The notes under the pieces: generated by a model
Told to the model about the DNA's origin: nothing
Database searches by the model: none
The model's input: only the letters and a program-made list of their open reading frames with translations
Part shown: piece after piece, positions 1-8,073 of the stretch
Layout: each line of letters starts with the position of its first letter
How positions within the stretch are numbered: the stretch's first letter is position 1
Position numbers and translations under genes: made by a program
Assembly (NCBI RefSeq): GCF_008079445.1
Contig: NZ_VRYH01000002.1
Coordinates: 496,001-560,000 of the forward strand
Origin: Aidingimonas lacisalsi
GTDB taxonomy: Bacteria > Pseudomonadota > Gammaproteobacteria > Pseudomonadales > Halomonadaceae
DNA: 64,000 bases
Direction of reading: 5' to 3'

Positions 1-262
1 GCAGCTCGGCGTGTTGTTCGGCAGGGACGGGGCGGGTGCAGGCATCACCGTACCCGGTCGTGACACCATAGATCACGCCCTCCTCCGCGAGAAGTCGATC
101 AAGGAAAGCCGGCCCGGCGGCAATGCGGCGCCGAAATTCCGGGTCCTCCGAGAGCACGACCCGCATGCGCCGATGCGCAACGGCGTGAACCGTTTCGAGA
201 TTCACGGGACTGCCGTCGAGGACCACGGTCGCCGTCGAGGGCTTAGTAAACGGTGCGGTCAT
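1..262 (-). CDS. Aromatic amino acid ammonia-lyase (HAL/PAL family), 5' part only
   Basis: Only the first 87 codons are in the window; the gene runs off the left edge. The ATG at 262 overlaps the end of the upstream acyltransferase gene by 20 bases. The visible N-terminus contains YGVTTGYGDA at about residues 65-74, the conserved loop of the histidine/phenylalanine/tyrosine ammonia-lyase family, whose Tyr takes part in catalysis. The MIO-forming Ala-Ser-Gly motif would lie outside the window. In aryl polyene clusters such lyases are thought to supply an aromatic acrylate or related starter from Tyr or Phe, and position inside the pigment operon supports that role over histidine catabolism. 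No hut genes are near. Substrate cannot be decided from this fragment. Confidence 0.85.
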   Translation of the reverse strand, partial: MTAPFTKPSTATVVLDGSPVNLETVHAVAHRRMRVVLSEDPEFRRRIAAGPAFLDRLLAEEGVIYGVTTGYGDACTRPVPAEQHAEL

Positions 263-1196
263 GGCAGTGCCAGAAGTCGAAGAAATTGAACCATTGAAGG
301 GGGTAGCGCCGACACTGGTCGGTTAGCCACTCCACGTAGCGTTGCATGGCATCGCTGCACCAAGCCTCACGGTCGCATCGCCGCAGTGTCGTCGTATCGT
401 CGAACACGCGAAACTCGACACGATGTCCCTGTTCATCGCGTAGGCAACTCAACGTGTAGATGGGGCATCGGAGCAGGCTCGCCAACCGGAAGGGCCCCTC
501 AGGAAAGGGCGCTGTCGCGCCGAGGAAATCGAGACGACGGGTACGCCCGTCTTCACTCAACGGAATCCGATCGGCGGCAATGACGACGAATCCGCCGGCA
601 TTGATGCGTTCGGCGAGCCGTATGGCGGTCGCGGGCGTGATGTCGCTGACCTCGATGATTTCAGGACCGCGTCGCAATGTCGATCTGTCGAGCAGCTGGT
701 TGAATTTACGGGCGTTGTGGGTGTGCATCAGTTGAGTGACATGGAAGTCATCGCGAGAGTCGCTCAAGGCGCTGCATATTTCGAGGTTGCCGATGTGCGA
801 GACCAGCATCACGCCCCCCCGGCCGCTGCGAATGGCACTATCCAGGCAGGCACGGTCTTCGGCGCTCAAGGATATGTCAGGCGTCACACCGCTCCATGCA
901 TCCACCTTATCCATCAAGGATTGGCCGAAGGCCCAGAAATGTCGCAGCCCTAACCAGGCTGGCCAACGGGGAGCGTGGCCGGCATGCACCGGCCAGACTC
1001 GCGCCAGGTAGTCGCGCGATGCCCGGCGTGGCAGTGAATGGCTGCAATAATAATAGACAATCACGAAACCGAGCATGATGCGGAAAGGAAGTCGGCCCAG
1101 CCGTCGGCGAATCCACACCATGATACGCATGCCGATAAGGGTGCCGGATTCCTGGATACGCGCCCAATGTTGTGGTGAACGGGCCGATGCCTTCAT
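243..1196 (-). CDS. Aryl polyene cluster acyltransferase (LpxL/HtrB-like)
   Basis: This 317-residue protein belongs to the lysophospholipid/lipid A acyltransferase superfamily. A basic N-terminal region is followed by a hydrophobic segment at about residues 38-50, and the catalytic HX4E motif is at His134 and Glu139 (SHIGNLEI). The HWARIQESGTLIGMR opening is typical of acyltransferases in aryl polyene clusters, where they are thought to attach the polyene or a fatty acid to a membrane anchor. Its ATG overlaps the glycosyltransferase stop as ATGA, so the two are probably translationally coupled; in some species the two activities sit in one polypeptide (ApeJ). The exact acceptor cannot be read from the sequence. 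Confidence 0.85.
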   Translation of the reverse strand: MKASARSPQHWARIQESGTLIGMRIMVWIRRRLGRLPFRIMLGFVIVYYYCSHSLPRRASRDYLARVWPVHAGHAPRWPAWLGLRHFWAFGQSLMDKVDAWSGVTPDISLSAEDRACLDSAIRSGRGGVMLVSHIGNLEICSALSDSRDDFHVTQLMHTHNARKFNQLLDRSTLRRGPEIIEVSDITPATAIRLAERINAGGFVVIAADRIPLSEDGRTRRLDFLGATAPFPEGPFRLASLLRCPIYTLSCLRDEQGHRVEFRVFDDTTTLRRCDREAWCSDAMQRYVEWLTDQCRRYPLQWFNFFDFWHCHDRTVY

Positions 1197-1957
1197 CCGT
1201 GAGTCCTTGATGTCATCACTCGTCGCTTCAACAGTGTCGGTAAACGCCTGACCATGCCCAGAAACAGTCGTCCATGCATGGCCGCCAATAGTACGTTGTC
1301 ATGCCAGAGGTCGAAATGCGATACGCCATCCAGGGGGTAATGCACTCTGACCGGCAGGTTCTTCACGGGCAGCCCCGCCCATGACCAGCGCACTGGCAAC
1401 TCGGTGTCGAATTCCATTCTGTTGCCACACGAATGGCGTGACAGCAGGCGGTTCGTTCGCTGCACCGGATAGAGCTTGACGCCACACATGGTATCGCGCA
1501 GCGTCAAGCTGAGCGTATTGACCCACACCATGACATGCGTGGCATAACGGGAATAGAAACGGTGGCGTGGCACGCTGTCGTCAAAACGGGGATAGCCGAT
1601 ACGTAACTCCTCCTGGGCGGCGTTCAGGTCTGCCAGGAAAGGGGCGAAGTCGTCTGGCTCATGCTGCCCGTCAGCATCCACTTGCAGCGCATGCGTAAAC
1701 CCCAGGGCTTCAGCTCGCGATAACCCGGCCTTCACGGCGGCGCCTTTGCCACGGTTTTCGGGCAGTCGCACCAATATGACATCGTGCGCTGATGCAAGTT
1801 CGTCGAGCACATCGGCACATTCATGATGGCTACCGTCGTCGATCAGTAACAGAGGAATCTCGAAACGGCGCACGTTCATGCAGGTTCGGCGAATGGCCTG
1901 GGCATGGTTGTATACCGGTATCAGCAGACATGGGCGGGCAGGCACATCATCCGTCAT
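1193..1957 (-). CDS. Family 2 glycosyltransferase of the aryl polyene cluster
   Basis: A 254-residue GT-A type glycosyltransferase. It opens with LLIPVYNHA, has the LLIDDGS motif at about residues 37-43, and carries the metal/nucleotide-sugar DXD region as QVDADGQH at about 92-99. The start at 1957 was preferred over longer in-frame extensions because it gives the standard GT2 N-terminus and overlaps the preceding gene by only 11 bases. It is coupled to the following acyltransferase by an ATGA overlap. In aryl polyene pathways this enzyme is inferred to glycosylate the head group or build the membrane anchor. Donor and acceptor are unknown. Confidence 0.87.
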   Translation of the reverse strand: MTDDVPARPCLLIPVYNHAQAIRRTCMNVRRFEIPLLLIDDGSHHECADVLDELASAHDVILVRLPENRGKGAAVKAGLSRAEALGFTHALQVDADGQHEPDDFAPFLADLNAAQEELRIGYPRFDDSVPRHRFYSRYATHVMVWVNTLSLTLRDTMCGVKLYPVQRTNRLLSRHSCGNRMEFDTELPVRWSWAGLPVKNLPVRVHYPLDGVSHFDLWHDNVLLAAMHGRLFLGMVRRLPTLLKRRVMTSRTHG

Positions 1958-3698
1958 GACGGCGTCCCTCCGGGGCAAAAACGATCTTGCCGCTGGCATG
2001 CTGTCCGCGCTGTCCCGACAGTGTGAACGAGAGCCGTTCTCCCGTCGTGGTCGTCGCGACATCGAGCGAGAGACGCGCGCGTTCGCCGGGCAGCAACGAC
2101 AACGCGAAGCGGATGCGTTCCAGGCGCTGGAAGCGACCGGTCACCGCCAGGAATTCACGCGCCAAGTCGACCACCCATTGAATGATGGCGACGCCGGGAA
2201 CGACCGGGTTGTCAGCGAAATGACCACGTAAATAGGTCAGCCGCTCGGGCACCTCGAGATCAATATCACAATGATCATCATCAGGGCTGCTGGCGCCCAG
2301 CCACCGAGGCAGGCGCGCATCATCCAGGTCCCGGAAGAGTCGTGTGATGACAGCCGATGACAGTTTGCCCTGGGTATCGGTAGGCCAGTGGCCGACGAAG
2401 CGCCAGTAACGGGGAATGACGGTGGATGGATAGCTGCCGGCAAGATGCGTGCGCAACGACTCGATCAACGCCTGGCGTGCGTGTCGCTGCCAGGGAAGCC
2501 TGTCGGATGTCAGCTTGACTATGGCGCCGAGTCGATGATCGCGCTCCGGCAATGTCACCGTTCTGGCTTGGGTCACCTGGGGATGGTTGCCCAGCGAGCG
2601 ATCCATCGCCGTGAGCGAGAGCCGCTTGCCGCCGACTTTGGCGATTCGGTCGGCCCGGCCGAGTAGCCGAAAACGCCCCCCCGGCGTTGCCTGAATACGG
2701 TCGGCTTGATAGTGCCAGTCCTGCGAAGGCAGGAAAGGGGAACGCAGGCAGAGACATCCCTCATCGTCGGTTCGAATTTCGACGCCCGGCAAGGGGTGCC
2801 AGGCGCTGTCGTCCTGCTGATCGCGCCAGCCGATCCCGCCGGTTTCCGAGCTGCCATAGATTTCCTGGATAGGGGCGCCCAGCAATCGGTGAGCATGGCG
2901 GCTGGCGCTGGCCGACAAGGGGGCGCCGGAAGAGTGAACGCGGTGCAGGGTCGCGGGAGCCGATGTCCAGTCCAGATGGTCGGGTAAGCGCTCCAGGGGG
3001 GGGGGAGCGCTGATCAGCACGGCTCCGCCCGGGATGTCGGTTCGCTTCTCGCTTGCCGAGGCGAGTTGCTGTAATGCCGTACTCAGCATTTCTGGATATC
3101 GGCAGGTCGTCAGCATCATCGGTGAACGTTCGAACAGTGGTCGTAATACGGCGAACAACAGCCCATAGATATGTTGATGACTGACCTGACTGATGATCAG
3201 TTGCCCTTGCAGAGGCCACAGCCTGGCGTGGGTGTCCAGTTCGGCACCAAGCTGCGCGAATGATTTGTCGATGCGTTGGGGCGTGCCGGTGGATCCGGAG
3301 GTATACAACGATACAGCGAGTTGGCGTCGCGAAATATTGCCCCACAGGGGCGGGCGTGGGTGACCCGGGAGAAGCCCTCGTTCGACATTGCCGAGACGGG
3401 CGCAGGTCTGAGCATCCAGCGCGGTGAGAGTGTCTGGCTGTTCATCTCCCGGAAGCAGGGCATGATCCCCGCGTTCCCAGATGGCAATCAAGGCGGCAGT
3501 GAAGTCGAGCAGGTCGCTGGAATAGAGCAACCAACATGATTCGGGACCGCCATGCGAGTCGAGCAGCGCCTGCCAAGCGCCGATGCGTCCATGCAATGTC
3601 TGCCAGGTGACGGCTTGCCAGTCGGGCGCTAGATACCAGCCCATGGGGGCCGCCAAAGAAGCATTTCGCCAGGCGTCCGGAAGCCAGGTGTCAGTCAT
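1947..3698 (-). CDS. Fused acyl-AMP ligase and hot-dog dehydratase (ApeH-ApeI type)
   Basis: A 583-residue two-domain protein. Residues about 1-460 are an ANL-superfamily AMP-ligase: the P-loop reads TSGSTGTP at 133-140, a YGSSETGG motif follows in the middle, the hinge reads GRADRIAKVGGKRLSL, and the catalytic C-terminal lysine is probably in TQGKLSS. Residues about 475-583 form a hot-dog fold dehydratase like ApeI, with GHFADNPVVPGVA. In many aryl polyene clusters these are two genes: the ligase activates the aryl starter or an acyl group for the carrier protein, and the dehydratase removes water during each elongation round. No stop or frameshift separates the domains. ATG 3698 was chosen because it overlaps the upstream gene by 8 bases and starts the ligase fold directly; longer frames run across that gene. 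Confidence 0.88.
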   Translation of the reverse strand: MTDTWLPDAWRNASLAAPMGWYLAPDWQAVTWQTLHGRIGAWQALLDSHGGPESCWLLYSSDLLDFTAALIAIWERGDHALLPGDEQPDTLTALDAQTCARLGNVERGLLPGHPRPPLWGNISRRQLAVSLYTSGSTGTPQRIDKSFAQLGAELDTHARLWPLQGQLIISQVSHQHIYGLLFAVLRPLFERSPMMLTTCRYPEMLSTALQQLASASEKRTDIPGGAVLISAPPPLERLPDHLDWTSAPATLHRVHSSGAPLSASASRHAHRLLGAPIQEIYGSSETGGIGWRDQQDDSAWHPLPGVEIRTDDEGCLCLRSPFLPSQDWHYQADRIQATPGGRFRLLGRADRIAKVGGKRLSLTAMDRSLGNHPQVTQARTVTLPERDHRLGAIVKLTSDRLPWQRHARQALIESLRTHLAGSYPSTVIPRYWRFVGHWPTDTQGKLSSAVITRLFRDLDDARLPRWLGASSPDDDHCDIDLEVPERLTYLRGHFADNPVVPGVAIIQWVVDLAREFLAVTGRFQRLERIRFALSLLPGERARLSLDVATTTTGERLSFTLSGQRGQHASGKIVFAPEGRRHDG

Positions 3699-4299
3699 GG
3701 TGGCATCTACTCTCTGAGGGGGCCTGGGTATCACTGCCTTGTCTGGCTCTGACGCGTTGGCGAATACACCACTCGATGGCGAACAGCAGGGCGCATAGCC
3801 CGTAAGCAATGCCACCGTTGTAGAGGGCCCATGACGCCAGGTCGGCATAGACTGCCGTCCAGAGGGCCACCACGCCGTTGATGGAGAAAAAAACGCACCA
3901 GACTTGCGTGACACGACGTGTATATCTGACTCCGCTTGCCGAGAGTTCGGGGTCCTGGCGTCGTGCGATACGCTCAATCAAGGAAGGCGGATGACGCAAG
4001 CTCCAGGCGAACACGCAGCAAAGCCCGGCATTGACAATGACCGGCCAGGCCCTCACCCCGGAATCTGCATGGCCGAGGGTAACAAGCAATGCCGCACCCA
4101 GAGCGAGTCCCGCTCCCCAATATCTGCGTCCCGGAGGCAGGCGCCACCACAGGATTGCCACAACGAAGGTGAGCGGCAACCAGGCGCCTACGCTGGGTGT
4201 CAACGATACGACGGTGAGTGGCCATATCAGCATCAATAGCGTGGCTACGAAGGTTCTAGGGGGGCTAAACACCCGCTGCAGGGAAGCCGGGACGGTCAT
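3691..4299 (-). CDS. Aryl polyene cluster integral membrane protein (COG4648-like)
   Basis: A 202-residue protein with five or six hydrophobic stretches (for example about residues 17-33, 41-53, 62-76, 84-99, 132-150 and 158-178) separated by short basic loops, so it is very probably an inner membrane protein. Proteins of this size and hydrophobic pattern are regularly found between the carrier proteins and the AMP-ligase in aryl polyene clusters (the ApeG position), but their biochemical role is not established. The stop overlaps the start of the fused ligase gene by 8 bases. The ATG at 4299 lies 19 bases after the carrier protein stop. Confidence 0.75.
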   Translation of the reverse strand: MTVPASLQRVFSPPRTFVATLLMLIWPLTVVSLTPSVGAWLPLTFVVAILWWRLPPGRRYWGAGLALGAALLVTLGHADSGVRAWPVIVNAGLCCVFAWSLRHPPSLIERIARRQDPELSASGVRYTRRVTQVWCVFFSINGVVALWTAVYADLASWALYNGGIAYGLCALLFAIEWCIRQRVRARQGSDTQAPSESRCHHD

Positions 4300-4318
4300 C
4301 CGGAATTCATCCTTGGCG

Positions 4319-4582
4319 TTACTTGACGCGTCGCGCCTCCACCAGGGCGGCCAGGTGGTTCAGGCTGGCGAAATGTTGTCGGGTATCATCGCTTTCCGCA
4401 TCCAGCTTGATGCCATAATGTTTCTGCAATGCCAGGCCCAGTTCCAATGCATCGATGGAGTCGAGTCCCAAGCCTTCGACGAACAGTGGGGCATCGGGAT
4501 CGATATCTTCGGGTGTGACATCCTCGAGTTCCAGGGTATCGATGATCATTTGCTTGAGTTCAAGCTCAAGGGCATGCGTCAC
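4319..4582 (-). CDS. Acyl carrier protein of the aryl polyene pathway (ApeE-like)
   Basis: An 87-residue acyl carrier protein. The motif GLGLDSIDALELG at about residues 37-49 contains the phosphopantetheine attachment site, Ser42. GTG at 4582 is preferred as start because GAGGAA lies 7 bases upstream; the frame is open to another GTG at 4603 that lacks such a site. The sequence around ELKQMIIDTLELEDVTP is of the first of the two carrier proteins normally encoded in aryl polyene clusters. The second carrier protein, usually the adjacent gene, is not found: the next gene downstream begins 19 bases later and is the membrane protein. Confidence 0.9.
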   Translation of the reverse strand: MTHALELELKQMIIDTLELEDVTPEDIDPDAPLFVEGLGLDSIDALELGLALQKHYGIKLDAESDDTRQHFASLNHLAALVEARRVK

Positions 4583-4662
4583 GGAGCGTTCCTCATCCAG
4601 CACGTTATCGTTGCGTCATGTCGTTGCATTCGGTGTCGAGCTATTCTCCTTGCTAAGCGTTG

Positions 4663-5388
4663 TTACCGCAATCCATTGTGCATGCACGCGTCATGACCGG
4701 CACTGGAAGGGCAGGGAGCCAGTTCCCAGGCGATGCGTCGCGCGGGACACAGCAACGGCCCACCCGTCAGTAACCAAGCAATCATGTCGCCGGGCTGCGG
4801 GGAGCGGACACCATCGGGAACATCGAACCGCGATGCGACGATGGGCGTGCCTCCGGTCGTTGATAGCCGCAGCGCGACGGCAGCCGTTTCCACAGGGTCA
4901 TCGAGATACTCCGCGAAGCGCGAGGGAACGGCGACATCACTGAACACGGCAACGATGTCGGATTCTCCATCGGCGAGATAACCGCGTGCCTCGCTGAACA
5001 GGGCGGCGACTTCGTCACCGGTGGCCGCAAGTGCCTGAAGCGAGCGGCGATTGCCATTGGCGATGGAGTGCACGCCAAGAATGGCGTTGTGTACTGACAT
5101 GCCGAATCGGGCAGGTGACAGGTCGTCGCCATCGGCGAGTGCATAGAGCATCTCGAGGGTGCGTTCGGCATCGCCGTGACGAGAAGCGTGCAACAGTATG
5201 CTGCGTCCCTCCGGATCGAGTTCTGCCAGCATGTCGCAGACGGCACGGCCCACGACGTTGAGTCGCCGGCGCAGCATGGCGGGAACCGAATCGCCTTTCG
5301 GACGTGGGTTGGTGGACAGTCGCGGGTCGCCGCCGGCTGGGTGGTCCGGCTGCCAGGCGCGCCAGTCTTGCAGGGTAATTGGCATCAT
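4663..5388 (-). CDS. Ketosynthase-like chain-length factor of the aryl polyene cluster
   Basis: A 241-residue protein resembling the N-terminal half of a beta-ketoacyl synthase, as in the ApeC-type subunits of aryl polyene clusters. It is too short for a full thiolase fold and shows no recognisable Cys-His-His active site, so it probably acts as a non-catalytic partner of a full ketosynthase (ApeO type) encoded to the left of the window. SVHNAILGVHSIANGN at about residues 97-112 is the most family-typical stretch. Two ATG codons are adjacent at 5388 and 5385. It is the first gene of the pigment operon, starting 29 bases after the hexR stop. The gap to the carrier protein is 80 bases. Confidence 0.8.
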   Translation of the reverse strand: MMPITLQDWRAWQPDHPAGGDPRLSTNPRPKGDSVPAMLRRRLNVVGRAVCDMLAELDPEGRSILLHASRHGDAERTLEMLYALADGDDLSPARFGMSVHNAILGVHSIANGNRRSLQALAATGDEVAALFSEARGYLADGESDIVAVFSDVAVPSRFAEYLDDPVETAAVALRLSTTGGTPIVASRFDVPDGVRSPQPGDMIAWLLTGGPLLCPARRIAWELAPCPSSAGHDACMHNGLR

Positions 5389-5417
5389 GGTCGTTGTCCG
5401 GTCGAGTCGGGGGCGGC

Positions 5418-6281
5418 TTATTCGCCGTCCTGGGCCGGGAATCGAGTGACTTGCAGGCTATCCTTGATTTTCTTGAGATGGGTGAGGAAGTCCTCTCCTC
5501 GTCTTAGTGTCACGCCGGTGGCGAGGACATCGATCAATGCCAGGTGAATCATGCGTGATGTCATGGGCATATAGACGTCGGTATCTTCAGGATGCGTGAC
5601 TTCCAACGTTTCCGTGCATTCATCAGCCAATGGAGAATCGGTGGCGGTAATGCCCAGTACGATGGCGCCATTGTCGCGAGCCAGTCGGGCGATTTCCACC
5701 AGTTCTCGGGTGCGTCCCGTATAGGAGATGATCACGACGACATCGCCGGTATGGCATGCGGCAGCGACCATGCGCTGCATCAGGACGTCTTCATAGGCCA
5801 TGACCGGCAGGTTGAAGCGGAAAAACTTGTGTTGAGCATCCTGGGCGACCGGGCCTGACGCACCCAGGCCAAAGAAATGAATCTGCTTGGCCTGAATCAG
5901 GTAATCCACGGTACGTTCGATCAGCTTGGCATCCAGTGCACGCCGTGCTTCATCGAGGGCGGCGATAGTGGCACCGAATATCTTGTCGCCGTAATGGGCG
6001 GCGTCGTCGTCTCGTTCGACATTGCGACTGACGTAAGGGGTGCCGCCAGCCAGGCTTTGCGCTAGTTTGATCTTGAAGTCCGGGTAGCCTTTGGCCTCGA
6101 AGTTCCGGCAGAAACGGTTGACCGTCGGCTCACTGACCGAGGCAGCTTGCGCCAACGTAGCGATACTCATGCCGGTAGCGGCGGCGGGGTCATGAAGTAT
6201 CACGTCGGCCACCTTGCGCTCGGACCGATTGAGGTCATCGAGGCGGGCGCGTATTCGATTGATCAAGTCGTGGCTGGCCAT
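5418..6281 (-). CDS. hexR: HexR, RpiR-family repressor of central sugar catabolism
   Basis: A 287-residue RpiR-family regulator. An N-terminal helix-turn-helix domain (about residues 1-77, with [20 protein letters not shown]) precedes a sugar isomerase (SIS) domain (about 110-260) containing FFGLGASG and [12 protein letters not shown], which bind a phosphorylated sugar. In Pseudomonas and Shewanella HexR senses 2-keto-3-deoxy-6-phosphogluconate and controls zwf, edd, eda and gap. Here it is divergent from zwf-pgl-eda, the classic arrangement, and HexR-like palindromes lie in the shared intergenic region. ATG 6281 was chosen for the family-typical start [10 protein letters not shown]. The aryl polyene genes follow 29 bases downstream on the same strand. 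Confidence 0.93.
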   Translation of the reverse strand: MASHDLINRIRARLDDLNRSERKVADVILHDPAAATGMSIATLAQAASVSEPTVNRFCRNFEAKGYPDFKIKLAQSLAGGTPYVSRNVERDDDAAHYGDKIFGATIAALDEARRALDAKLIERTVDYLIQAKQIHFFGLGASGPVAQDAQHKFFRFNLPVMAYEDVLMQRMVAAACHTGDVVVIISYTGRTRELVEIARLARDNGAIVLGITATDSPLADECTETLEVTHPEDTDVYMPMTSRMIHLALIDVLATGVTLRRGEDFLTHLKKIKDSLQVTRFPAQDGE

Positions 6282-6408
6282 GATATCGGAGCTTCTCCGT
6301 AGCAAAAGAGACGGTGGTTCTGGTGGTACCCAACGCCAGGCGATGATGCCATGTCACGCCCTTGCAAGGCGCACAATCCTTGCTAGGCGCCTCGGTTGTA
6401 CGTGATGT

Positions 6409-6423
6409 AGTGATTTAACTACA
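6409..6423 (-). promoter_or_regulatory. Candidate HexR operator 1
   Basis: On the minus strand this reads TGTAGTTAAATCACT, which agrees at 12 of 15 positions with the gammaproteobacterial HexR consensus as I recall it, TGTAATTAAATTACA. It also sits in a wider inverted repeat, TGTAGT and ACTACA, spanning 6406-6423. It lies between the divergent hexR and zwf genes. Binding is inferred. Confidence 0.5.
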
Positions 6424-6490
6424 TTATGGATGTCATACTAGTTGCCACAGCCGATAGAGGCCAAGGCGCGGGGCATTGGTGTACGTATTT

Positions 6491-6505
6491 GGTCGTAAAA
6501 TTACG
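6491..6505 (+). promoter_or_regulatory. Candidate HexR operator 2
   Basis: The stretch contains CGTAAAATTACG (6494-6505) with perfect CGTAA/TTACG half-sites and agrees with the recalled HexR consensus at about 10 of 15 positions. It lies in the hexR-zwf intergenic region, about 75 bases before the zwf start. Weaker than site 1 and inferred only from similarity and position. Confidence 0.35.
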
Positions 6506-6546
6506 CATAATGGTTGCTATCTGAGGACATTATCGCGTATTTTGTA

Positions 6547-6561
6547 TGTAATTTAACCATA
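6547..6561 (+). promoter_or_regulatory. Candidate HexR operator 3
   Basis: TGTAATTTAACCATA agrees with the recalled HexR consensus at 11 of 15 positions, including the complete left half-site. It ends 17 bases before the zwf start codon, where a repressor could block early elongation or initiation. Inferred from similarity and position. Confidence 0.4.
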
Positions 6562-6578
6562 TTTTCGTGGAGCGTGGC

Positions 6579-8072
6579 ATGATTCAAGAGACGTCGCCGC
6601 TCGGTTCGTCCCAGCCGGATGTCGATATGGCTCTGTTCGGGGCGTTGGGAGATTTGGCGCTGCGTAAATTGTATCCGGCGCTGTATCATCTCGACCGAGA
6701 AGGGTTGCTGGCCGACTCCACGCGTATCCTGGGGCTGGCTCGACAGGATGATGACAGCGAGATCTTCCGGGGCAAAGTGGCCGATGCGCTCAAGCAACAT
6801 GTCAAGTCCAGTGAGCAGAGTCACGCAAGCCTCGAGCGCTTCCTGGCGCGTCTGGAATATCTCAAACTCGATTTTTCCGATGTAGAAGGATACGAGCGGG
6901 TTCGGGACTGGCGGCAGGGGGCCCGGCGTCCGATGACCGTCTATCTGGCTGTGCCGGCAAGCCTGTATGGCGTCATCTGCCGTCACCTTGAGACGAGTGG
7001 CAGCCTGGATGACGAAACCCGTGTCGTCGTCGAGAAACCCATCGGACATGACCTGACGTCTTCCCAGGCAATCAATGACGCGATCGGTGACGTGTTCCCG
7101 GAATCGCGGATCTACCGAATCGATCATTACCTGGGCAAGGAAACCGTCCAGAACTTGATTGCGTTGCGTTTTGCCAATCCGCTGTTCGGCACTCAATGGA
7201 ATCAGAACCATATCTCGCATGTGGAAATTACGGTGGCCGAACAGGTCGGTATCGAAGGCCGCTGGGGGTACTTCGATCAAGCGGGTCAGTTGCGGGACAT
7301 GGTACAGAACCACTTGTTGCAACTGGTGTGCCTGATCGCCATGGATCCGCCTGCGAACCTGGATGCCGATGCCATTCGTGACGAAAAGGTCAAAGTCCTC
7401 AAGGCTCTCAAGCCATTCACCGGCGACTCCCTGGATCGGGACGTGGTTCGCGGGCAATACACTGCCGGCACCAGTGGGGGCAAGAGCGTGCCGGGCTACC
7501 TGGAAGAGGAAGGCGCGAACACCGAGAGCCGCACCGAAACGTTCGTGGCGATGAAGACTGAAGTGGCCAACTGGCGCTGGGCGGGAGTGCCATTCTATCT
7601 TCGCACCGGCAAGCGTATGCCCGAAAAGCTGTCGCAGATCATCATTCATTTCCGTCAGCAGCCTCACTATATTTTCGATCCGGATCAGCGGGGACTGGCT
7701 GCCAACAAGTTGGTCATTCGCCTGCAGCCCGAAGAGGGAATCGCTCTTCAGGTGCTGACCAAGGATAGCGGACTCGATAAGGGCATGCGCTTGCGCCCGG
7801 GCCCGCTGCACCTGGATTTCAACAGTGCTTTCCCGAAATCGCGGATTCCCGATGCTTACGAACGGCTACTGCTCGAAGTCATGAAAGGGCAGCAATATCT
7901 GTTCGTGCGTCGCGATGAAGTCGAATATGCCTGGCACTGGATAGATCAGTTGATTGCCGGCTGGGAGGCACGTGATATGCCGCCACGCCGTTATCCTGCC
8001 GGTTCCTGGGGACCCGTGGCGTCGATCGCCATGATTACCCAGGATGGTCGTAGTTGGTATGAGGACTACTGA
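6579..8072 (+). CDS. zwf: Glucose-6-phosphate 1-dehydrogenase
   Basis: Cytosolic enzyme oxidising glucose-6-phosphate to 6-phosphogluconolactone with NAD(P)+, the entry step of the ED and pentose phosphate routes. The 497-residue product has the N-terminal dinucleotide motif [16 protein letters not shown] at about residues 20-35 (the common form has Thr where this has Leu) and the active-site motif RIDHYLGKE at 180-188. ATG 6579 is preferred over GTG 6567 because GGAG is 6 bases upstream. It heads zwf-pgl-eda: one base separates its stop from pgl. It is divergent from hexR with candidate HexR sites between them. Confidence 0.97.
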   Translation: MIQETSPLGSSQPDVDMALFGALGDLALRKLYPALYHLDREGLLADSTRILGLARQDDDSEIFRGKVADALKQHVKSSEQSHASLERFLARLEYLKLDFSDVEGYERVRDWRQGARRPMTVYLAVPASLYGVICRHLETSGSLDDETRVVVEKPIGHDLTSSQAINDAIGDVFPESRIYRIDHYLGKETVQNLIALRFANPLFGTQWNQNHISHVEITVAEQVGIEGRWGYFDQAGQLRDMVQNHLLQLVCLIAMDPPANLDADAIRDEKVKVLKALKPFTGDSLDRDVVRGQYTAGTSGGKSVPGYLEEEGANTESRTETFVAMKTEVANWRWAGVPFYLRTGKRMPEKLSQIIIHFRQQPHYIFDPDQRGLAANKLVIRLQPEEGIALQVLTKDSGLDKGMRLRPGPLHLDFNSAFPKSRIPDAYERLLLEVMKGQQYLFVRRDEVEYAWHWIDQLIAGWEARDMPPRRYPAGSWGPVASIAMITQDGRSWYEDY

Positions 8073-8073
8073 G

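Noticed and set aside
6501-7811. Long open frame (about 436 codons) on the minus strand opposite zwf
   Set aside because: It is antisense to a strongly conserved gene, its product resembles no family, and such frames are common opposite G+C-rich genes.
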